Shown: piece by piece, positions 55,455 through 64,000 of the stretch
Position numbering within the stretch: the stretch's first letter is position 1
How the letters are laid out: each line of letters begins with the position of its first letter
The notes under the pieces: generated by a model
Databases searched by the model: none
Seen by the model: the letters and a program-made list of their open reading frames with translations, nothing else
Told to the model about the DNA's origin: nothing
Assembly (NCBI GenBank): GCA_902728285.1
Contig: CACVBU010000572.1
Span: forward strand, 520,770-584,769
DNA length: 64,000 nt
Reading direction: 5' to 3'
From: Clytia hemisphaerica
Taxonomy: Eukaryota; Cnidaria; Hydrozoa; Leptothecata; Clytiidae
Made by a program: the position numbers and the translations under genes

Positions 55455-57404
55455 TGGTATTTAGGATATCGTTTTCATTGAACGTTAGAAAGTTTGGATG
55501 GTTGTCGATGACATTCGTTTGTGTAGCATCATCACATGCGTTATAAATCATTGATGTAATACGGTTTGTTGGGACCCCTGGAAGTGGAAGTTGTTTGTAA
55601 ACGGCTCAATCGATTTTGAATTTACGAAATTGCGGATGTGTCATGTCAGACGTAATAGAAGGTAGTCTTGCAGATTTTGAGGCGGTTGGTTCTATCGAAG
55701 GAGTCGGATTAGTAGCATGCGTGATCGAGTCTGGGGTACAGCTACTACTGACGTGTTGGACGGAGGATCTTCATTATGTCCCCAATAACTGTAATGCCCT
55801 GGTCTCTGAGGAATGACCTGTCCAATATTTCAAATGTCATTTGATTTTCTGTGAAGCTCAAAATTTGAACGATCAAGCTAGCCTGTAACACGGATATTAT
55901 TTTGAATATCGCCATCAATAAATGAAAATATTTGTTATTGGTTTGATACAGGCTATGATAAATCTAAATCGTAACGGGGAGAGTATCTTTATAAATTCTT
56001 CATCATAAGCACTCACCAGCTAAAAAAAGTTGTTCGGCGAAAAGCGGCATTTTCTGGGAAAAAGTCTACCGAGTCTACCGATCTACCGAGTATTAAGCAG
56101 CCTCTATAAGAAACTTTTTTCGCTAGAATATGAGCAGAACAACGTAATGTAAACCCACCGACAGCTCGAACTAGTTTGTTGCATGGGATCAACGATTTTT
56201 TGTTTAGTTTGAGTTCATCTTTAATTCCATTAACTTCCGCGCGCTTTTTTCATCTCGGTGCTCTTTTTAGAAGCGAGTTCTCTAATTAGGTTAAATATGC
56301 CTCTGTAAAGTAAGCTCTAGCTAATATGGGAACTAAAAAAAGAACTAAATTCTGATTTCATGTCTTTTTTACCTCTTTACCTATATTTTTCATTAAAAAT
56401 ACTAAAAAAATATCAGATAAATTACAAGATGCGATGCGAAGGTGTCTGAATACCATACAGTATTTCAAAAAGCTGCGCGAAAATAAAAGGTGCGAAAATT
56501 AGAGGCATGCAAAAATAAATGATATTAGGGTATCATTTAAGATAATGACATCAATTTTTGTGCATTTTAAAGTGTGAAATTTGCAAGTTCTAGAAAATAT
56601 AAAGTTTTGATACTTGAAAATGAATCCTTCAAAAAAAAATAACTGATTTTGATATAATGTATCTATATGAAAATTGAATTAGAACTAACAGACTGAAAAT
56701 CTGAGAGATGGACTTCTCGAAAATTCAAATTGAAAAAACTAGTTTTACAAAGATAAAAAACAACTCTGTTTGATAAGATGTAGCTATAAAAATAACTCTT
56801 TCTGATATAATGCTTAGAGATTTAGAAAAGGGAGACTAAGACGTCTTTTCAACTTTTGTCCACGAGTTCCATCAAATCTAATTGTTTCTTTTTGAGTGCC
56901 TTTGAAATCATCAAGAGAATCGGATGGGGAAACTGGGTGCTGAGGTAAAAAAACTGAATAATTTGAAAATTTTGAAATATTAAATTTGGAAAATATACAG
57001 TCCCAAGAGTCTCCATCAAAACAGCTAGGTACCCCAAATGAATAGGTAACCCCAAAGAATTTCAAAGTATTAGCCCCAAACCCCTAACCTGGCCTATGAA
57101 ACCATGGTGACTCTTTTTAAAAAATCTTTGTATCATTTATATTATGCACTTTTTCTTTTTCAAAAAAAACTTTTTTTCCTGAATATTGAAGAATTTAGTT
57201 TTAGCTTTGCATGCGAGTCAAATTGAATAGAAAATATATTTTAAATAACCGGTAAAATTAATTCATTTAATATTTCCCTTTTCCAAACCTCTGAATGCAC
57301 CCATGAAAATTGAATTGAAACTAATAGACCGAATCTGAGAGATAGAAATCTCGGTTTTACAAAGAATTGTAGCTATAAAAATAACTGTTTCGATAGAAAT
57401 GTGT
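55455..57404. other. Intergenic, no gene seen
   Basis: A repeated word TCTACCGAG at 56069-56093. The frames at 56814-57065 show no domain. It lies downstream of the KDZ-like gene. Confidence 0.4.
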
Positions 57405-60400
57405 TCATCTAGAACATGCCATTGCCACAGCGACTCGTTTGGCGAACGATTCTTTCCTTGCAAGGTTCCACTGGTTGACAAAAAATTGTACATAAAAAGT
57501 GAAATGCTCTTGCGTCATCAATTTTGCAGATGTTTTAATGCATTGCAAGAAAGCATTAAATTGCTCACAGATGGATGTGTTCAAGCCATTAAAGCCAAGT
57601 AATCGATTTGACTTGAACACATCAGAACACTTATGTCCATATCCATGGAAAATGTCGTGGAAAAAACGTGTGTCCTGAAAAAAGCCACTTTCTCGGTTTC
57701 GACAATATTCTTCAAGCGAGCAAGCAAAATCGTAAAAAATCTCATACGGAGCCTGCTTCATGTACGCGTATAATGATGCCGCAGCATCTTTTCTGCCCTC
57801 AGCATGGGGTATAATATGATACCCATAACAATGCCCGTGGGCTGGGCAAAACCACAAAAACAAGTAAGAGGTCCCTTTTGAAGTGGGGAAAATTTTTGAG
57901 CACACGTCACTGTCAGGCAAATCATCAAAGTTAGATTTTTTGTCTTTTTTGTCTTTATCGATATCAAACTTTCTGGTTTGTCTTATTTGGGAGCCGTCGT
58001 GAAAGTAATACGCTCTACCATCTCTCGGTGGGTTGTATTTCTTAACCGATTCTGGCTCTTTCGGGGATATATCACAGCTGTTTAGTTCTTTCCTAAGGGT
58101 AGTCAGATACTTGAAGAATTCAATTACGTATTTTTTAGGACAAGATCCTTTGGAAAGCGATGTTGCAATAAGTAGCCAATCGCCTAGCTCTGGAAAGAAA
58201 AATTTGGAAGATCGATGGAACTCTTCAACTACACGCCACAGATCGCCGTTCTCCTCGATTATGTTTGCTGATGCCATCATATCATTCAACCGATCAAACT
58301 GGTCCAAGTACCGTCTAGGAATCAGGTTGGTTAAGCTAGTATCCTTTGTCAGAATAGCAAGAGATTTACTGAGTGCTACTTTTTCGAGATTCGACATACC
58401 AGGCTCGAATAATTTTTCTGTGAGTAGACGCACAACTGGGATACTTGAATCGGCTAATATTTCTTTGGTTTTACCCAATTCTTCTCCAGAAAGCTTAAGT
58501 TTTCCACAAAAATGCTTCACTAACGAATGGAGAGCATCGTTGACAACTTTTCTGTCCTTTTTACTGTTTGTGTTGTTGATAAAAGTTCTATTATACCTCC
58601 TTTTATTTGTAGGCAAGAACTCTCCATCCGTAGCCTGTTCAATCGGTGTCACATTGATTTGTTTGAAGGTTATTCCAATTTTCGTCCCATCGGCGGCTAA
58701 GTATCTTGGATTCGGACCACAGCTTGGACACTGTTGGATAAAATCCAAATTCATAGCTGAAGCCCAACTGAACCACCACTTTATGAGCGTGTTCCGTGAC
58801 AAGAACTCGCATTGCGACTTGTAATCCTTATATCTATTCTTCAGGACTTTAACGAATCCAGAAAAGGTTTGTTTACTGGTCATTACCAGATCGACAAATT
58901 CCCAACCGATTTCATAACCACAGGCAACAGTCGAACTTGAACGAAACAAGCTGTCTTCGGAGCCATCGTAACCACGAAAACATCTTTCTGACAAGCATTT
59001 TCGTTCAAACAAACGTGCCTTTGAAGCCCCAACAGTTGAATAAACTACCGTTTCTCCACGAGGCATGATATGACCGTCCGGATATTCATCGTTATACCAA
59101 CCACTCTAACAAGAAAAAGATTACACCTTTTAAAGACGAAATCAATGATATTAAAAGGAACTTCATTGAACTTAAAGACGATACTAAACTTAGAGTTGTA
59201 GATTTTCAGCATTTATATCCAATATCGCCACCCTAAATGATAAGGGTTCCTACTTCTTTGCCGACCGCTTTAAACAAATGACACGAAAGTGAATAACCGG
59301 CGTTTTAACCCCGTTCAATATCTAATAGAAATTGAATTTACCTCGCATCCACAGTTACCATCCTTAGATGGGATCAACTTTATCTCCTGTCCAAGTAAAA
59401 TTTGTATGGCTCTTTTTTTATGTTGTCGCGGTAAATTTCGTCTCTGGAATCATTGACACGCAACTGACTAGGGGCTTTGTCGTGGAATTTCCACTGACCA
59501 TTTTCCTCGTCGAAAACCTTCTCCCACTAAAATAGAAAGAAAATGATTGCCGGTTAACATTATTATAAACTTACAGCATAAAGCCCCCATATGTCGGTAT
59601 ACACTCTAATCCGCAGGAAAAGATATTAGTTAATTATTTCGTCAATATTCATAGACATAGACTTATTTTTCTGAAAACTTCTCTGTAAGAATACGTTTTT
59701 GAATATTTTATAAAAAATTAAATATTTTGTATAAGAGATTTGTATATATCGCTTACAAGTAGAATTTTTAGAAATACCTTTATTTAAAAATAAACAAACC
59801 TCCGAAGGGTCGTTTTCTGTTTCCAAATTATCATATTCCACATCCATGCCAAAGTCAATGTCTTCACTATCTTCCTCATCATCGTCATCTATTTCGTCGG
59901 CGAATTTCAGTGTATTGACATCGAAAGAACTCCTCAGAAATTCCAAATGCGGACACAATTTTTCGGAAGTTTGAAACGTCTCTAAATACCTTTCTCTGGA
60001 AGGTTTGGATTGGCAAAATGAGTTGTGGCATGTGATGACTTTTCGCTTCTTCTTTTTATTTCTATAAATGGTAATTAGCTCTGCCTCGTTTTCTTTTGTT
60101 ACCACTGAAAATTTGAAAACGTTACTTTTTGATGGTAATTGAACAATCGGCTTCTTGATATATATGATTCGGCCTTCGAAATCAACTCTTCATTAAAGTA
60201 GCTTCTTTCTATGGAAGTCTCGTCATTCTCATTCGGCACAAACATCATGGGCTTGATTTTAAGAATATCTTTTGCAAAGCGACAGTGACAACAATTCATC
60301 CCTTCAAATTCCACCGGTCCGCTGATTTCCTCCTCGTTTAAAGTTGAATTCAGTAAGCCGTACAAACTACAGGAGCATCTTATTATCGGACCAGACGTTG

Positions 60401-62146
60401 TACCGATAATCGTGACATGAACGAAATCCTTATCCTAAAAGGAAATGCTAAATGTGTTAAAAATCTATTATAATAAATCTACTCTCAATTATGATTCTCA
60501 AATTCCGATGAGCTAGGATAGAGACACCTATCAACCCTTAGCGGCGGCGCGGTTAGCTTTTTAAAAACTGATAGTGAATTTTCAAGTAAAATTTCTTTCG
60601 ACGACGGTAACGAAAAACAAACCATAGTAGCGCATTTGTGAAAAATTATGATGGGTATCGCATTGAAGCGATAAAGTATCGTCAATTTAGTTAAGCTTTC
60701 CGAATGCTAAAACTAAAAGCAGAGAATCGAATGTCTCCAGAGTTTTGGCGGAATTCCGATGACTAAGCCCAAGAATGAAAAAAGGTGGTCAAAATATTAG
60801 ATAAACGACTATTTACCCAACCTTGGGCGTAGAGTTTCGAATTCCGATGAGCTAAGCCCAAGAGAAAAAATAAAGTGGTCGAAATATTCTATAAACAATG
60901 ATTTACCCAACCTTGGGCTTAGATAGAATTTCGAATTCCGATGAGCTAAGCCCAAGAATGAAAAAAAAAGTGCATGGTTAAAATATTAGATAAACGACTA
61001 TTTACCCAACCTTGGGCGTAGAGTTTCGAATTCCGATGAGCTAAGCCCAAGAATGAAGAAAAGTGGTCGAAATATTCTATAAACAATGATTTATTAACCA
61101 ACCTTGGGATTAGATAGAATTTCGAATTCCGATGAGCTAAGCCCAAGAATGAAGAAAAGTGGTCGAAATATTCGACAATTGATGATTTACCCAACCCTGG
61201 ACGTAAAATTTCGAATTTCGATGAGCTAAACCCAAGAAAGAAAAAAAAAGTGTTCGAAATATTCGACAATCGATGATTTACCCAACCTTGGGCGTAGAGT
61301 TTCGAATTCCGATGAGCTAAGCCCAAGAATGAAGAAAAGTGGTCGAAATATTCGACAATCGATGATTTACCCAACCTTGGGCGTAAAGTTTCGAATTCCG
61401 ATGAGGGAAGGCGCAGAATGACTCCTATATTTATATACCAGACGTTTTAAGACGAGAACCAATGTAATATATACCTTGAATTCACCATTTGTAGGATCCA
61501 TGTCGTTCATCAAAATAACTTGAATCGAAGGAGGAGTTTTTGATACCCTCCAATTCAAACAACCCGTCGAGAAAAGTTTTTCCACGTAAAGGAGGTACAA
61601 TCTTTCTTCCTTACTCTGATGATTAGCGATCGACGAGATATTTTCCGACAATTTTATAACATGCTCTTCATCGATACCAAGATGAGAACAGATGAAAGAA
61701 GTATCAATAACAGCTCTCTTCTTTTTATTGAAAACACATTTTCTTCTTTTTGATGGCGGAGCTTTGATCGCAGGGTCCTCATACAGATTGAGCATTACGT
61801 GGATAGATTTAATGATGCAGCTCGGCGAGGCATTGTAAACAACCGTATTCACGATTCGATTTCTCGGTGAGCCACAAGGATACTTTTTACAAGTGCTGAA
61901 TCTCTGTACGAATTTGACCTGCCGTTCAGTGGGATCGTTCAAAGACCATAGAAAGTGATGATTATTTGGCAGAAGGGAAATGATATCTAGCTGTTCTTGT
62001 AAACAAAGCGGTCCCGTATAATCACTAGTTTGAAACAATGATTTGGTTTCGTTGGAATGCTGGTTTAAGTTCTCTAACTTGTAAAAGTCACAAGGCTGCT
62101 TTCCCAATCGATGCCCTCGTTAAAGGCTCTCTGACTTGATAAATAC
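57405..62146 (-). CDS. KDZ-superfamily transposase-like protein (HMGXB3-like architecture), five exons
   Basis: Minus-strand exons: 62146-61475, 60434-60126, 60104-59800, 59526-59342 and 59105-57405, all with GT-AG borders. Exon 2 has a SWIM-like cysteine cluster (CSCSLYGLL and CCHCRFAKD). Exon 3 has CHNSFCQ and KLCPHL, then an acidic stretch. Exons 4-5 join at DGNCGCE/SGWYNDEYPDG, followed by CLSERCFRGYDG. The 553-residue end piece carries a DDE-type set: Asp126 (LAADGTKIG), Asp446 (FYDFACSLEEYCRNRE) and Glu501 (SICEQFNAF). These are typical of KDZ transposases and vertebrate HMGXB3-like derivatives. Single-base shifts occur at an A-run in exon 4, near 60180 in exon 2 and near 62115 in exon 1. 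No terminal inverted repeats are seen around it. It may be a decayed transposon or a host-retained gene. Confidence 0.65.
60751..61410. repeat. Minisatellite of 88-96 bp units in an intron of the KDZ-like gene
   Basis: Landmark GAATTCCGAT (once GAATTTCGAT) at 60751, 60839, 60933, 61028, 61124, 61213, 61304 and 61393: eight units spaced 88, 94, 95, 96, 89, 91 and 89. Each also has GAGCTAAGCCCAAG, GTGGTCGAAATATT and ACCCAACCTTGGGCGTAGAG. A partial unit lies at 60501. The 142-codon frame across it is translated repeat. Confidence 0.85.
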
Positions 62147-63021
62147 CTGAACAAGAAAAGAGATTCGATGTATTGTCATCTGACAATGGTTATCTATCTT
62201 GAAAGAGGGATATCAGTTTGAACATATTGACAACCATTGAATGCGGGATTCAGGTATACGTGATTGGATTGTAATTGAGTGAGTGAGTAGGAAACGTTTT
62301 GCAAGGAATTCAATCAATTTAATCGGCAGTATGGGGAAAATGTGCATGATGCGCTGTTAGCGCTCGAAATACGTATCTTTACTATCTTTCTATCACTAAA
62401 GAAAAATTATGCCACTAGGTGGCAAGAGGCTGGTTTGGTACTGTCAATTCTAATCCTGTTTAGTAAAGAAAGGTGGGGGTTTAGTCTATTCTTTTTAATA
62501 TATAGATCACATTTCTCCGTTACCCAAACAATTAAATAAGGACAATCAAAATCACATGTCAAAAAATTATGAAGCAATTGAAATTGTCCCTTTATTTAGT
62601 GGGAATAACCAGGGGATATGTACCAAGTTGTAGGAACCACTGTCAGGTGGGTGATGAAAATTGGCAAGTGAAAAACTACTTAGTACCAGGTACTAAGTGG
62701 GGTGGTCAAACATTTAAATTCACTAAAAAGCTGATTTTCAACTTAGTACATTGTGCAAATTTGAATTAGTCTTGATCATAAAAAATTAGTTTGGCGAGAA
62801 AAAGGTCGATAAAAATACCTCAGTATCTTAGAATTAATTTTATTTTTTTTTCAGTACTGGGCTCTCTAGTTTTTAAAACATTTTTGGGGTGGTACTATCA
62901 GGATTGTACCAGGTATTTCCAGGTGATTTAGGGGTGGTTTACCTACATTGAAGGCATATTTCAATTTTGTACCAAGATACAAAAGGGTGGTGATCAAAAC
63001 TCCATTCCGAAAACAAGTTAC

Positions 63022-63052
<31 letters not shown>

Positions 63053-64000
63053 AGTACACATTTTCGGCACTGGTCCAGTACCGCCAAGTATGTAACCCTG
63101 GAATAAATAGTAACCAGGGGTATTTTTATTGTACTGACTGAAAATTTGTGAACCTTTAAAGGGACATAATAAGGTACGAAATTTACAAAACATGTTTCAA
63201 TTGTTTTACAAGTTTGTTTTGACATGCGATTTTAATTGTTTCGCTTGATGACACGTGACTCGCTCGATGTTTACATTTTTCAACCGTTATGTTCCTTTAA
63301 TGTTCATGAAAATAACAGCTCAGGCAGAATTCATAGCACAAACTTATCATTTGGTCAATTTTCAAGGTGTGTTCTCAAAAACTACCCGTGCAAAACAGCG
63401 TGGTATGCAAAATGGTTTTAAATCTAATCTATATTTATAGTTCTAACAAATTTCGTGGTTTATAAGTTTCTATCAAGATCAGTTTCTCCCCGAAAAATAG
63501 CACTTATTGGATTCAATTTCAGAATCATTTTAAAAAACACTGTATGACGAGAACGAAGGCTGTGAAAGGATTAAAAAAAATAATTAACGACACAAATTGA
63601 TTTCATTTCAACATCAGTATATTTCATATAAAGAACGCACTTCAACAAAGTACATGCATTCATTTAAAGAAATGAACAGAAATAATTGTAAACTTACCGC
63701 AGTATCTGTCGTGTAAATTGTCGAGTCAAAGTAATCAAAGAGCATAATTAAAATACAAAAAATAATCAAAAATGTTGTAGCGCAGAGGCAAGGTGCATTT
63801 TGAAAACCTTTCCAAAAAAACACAATGTTTAAAATGTACCCAGGATATTTCTCAAAAATTATTTTAAAAACGTCAGTCCCTTTTTCTTACTTAAAGGAAC
63901 TTAAAAGATCCTCACCAATTATGGATTTTTTTAGCACGGGTAATGGTGTCGTAGTCAGTAGTCGTCATGTCCAGTCTAAGCAAAAAGGTGTCATTTAATC
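62147..64000. other. Intergenic, no supported gene
   Basis: A30-type run at 63020-63050 inside a stretch that reuses words such as GGTGGTACTATCAG and TACCAGGTA with the 62600-62720 part; this may be a small retroposon. Other frames (63236-63440, 63614-63823) show no domain. Any first exon of the KDZ-like gene could lie here but none is recognisable. Confidence 0.4.

Noticed and set aside
58033-58824. 263-codon plus-strand frame
   Set aside because: Antisense shadow of the KDZ-like exon, which has clear motifs on the minus strand.
60946-61374. 142-codon repeat protein
   Set aside because: Translation of the minisatellite. Unit lengths are not multiples of three throughout, and it lies inside an intron of the KDZ-like gene.
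60751-61410. CRISPR-like array
   Set aside because: Units of 88-96 bp are repeat throughout, without unique spacers, in a eukaryotic intron. It is a minisatellite.

Overview
The window reads as a repeat-rich, AT-rich metazoan nuclear scaffold. The genes have GT-AG introns, there is no operon logic, and a 789-base N gap marks a scaffold join. DIRS-like, Penelope-like, CR1-like and Ty3-like retroelements, a CARF-domain gene, and KDZ-like and DUF6589-like genes make a cnidarian (anthozoan-type) the best guess, with a sponge as the alternative. This is inference from gene content; I could run no search.

Layout. 1-3.4 kb: a cluster of small TA-flanked inverted-repeat elements. 3.7-5.3 kb: a single-exon MKKS/BBS6 chaperonin-like gene (minus) with one frameshift. 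6.7-7.4 kb: a LicD/fukutin-type membrane-anchored transferase (minus). 7.8-11.2 kb: a five-exon CARF-domain gene (minus). 13.1-17.9 kb: a DIRS-like tyrosine-recombinase retrotransposon. 18-19.6 kb: three foldback/MITE elements, one with a clean 9-bp target duplication. 20.0-21.0 kb: a second, solo DIRS-type gag. 22.6-27.9 kb: a 5.3-kb inverted-repeat element whose arms are tandem arrays with a higher-order period. 28.4-31.1 kb: a tRNA-derived SINE-like copy, a possible orphan exon and a non-LTR reverse-transcriptase remnant. 31.8-36.3 kb: a RecQ-like helicase gene, damaged by frameshifts and an in-frame stop. Its introns and exons host a Penelope-like fragment with a hammerhead-like 3' region and an 8-bp-TSD MITE. 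36.5-39.2 kb: a zinc-finger/DUF6589-like gene (minus). 42.8-46.5 kb: an element whose inverted termini are arrays of a GGATTGCC word, enclosing a multi-exon cysteine-rich gene. 46.3-48.4 kb: more MITEs. 49.8-52.1 kb: a CR1-like LINE remnant. 53.4-55.5 kb: a Ty3/gypsy fragment broken by the N gap. 57.4-62.1 kb: a multi-exon KDZ-type transposase-like gene (minus) with a minisatellite intron.

How it fits together. Only MKKS, the LicD-like gene and the CARF-domain gene look like ordinary host genes. Most other coding sequence belongs to, or derives from, mobile elements. Many otherwise well-conserved reading frames (MKKS, the DIRS recombinase, RecQ, DUF6589, KDZ) are each broken by single-base shifts, often near homopolymers. 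That pattern could be genuine decay or residual assembly indels, and it should be resolved before any gene here is called a pseudogene.

Most novel-looking structures: the 22.6-27.9 kb tandem-armed inverted repeat, the 42.8-46.5 kb GGATTGCC-terminated element with its spliced gene, and the hammerhead-like sequence at 33.41-33.46 kb.
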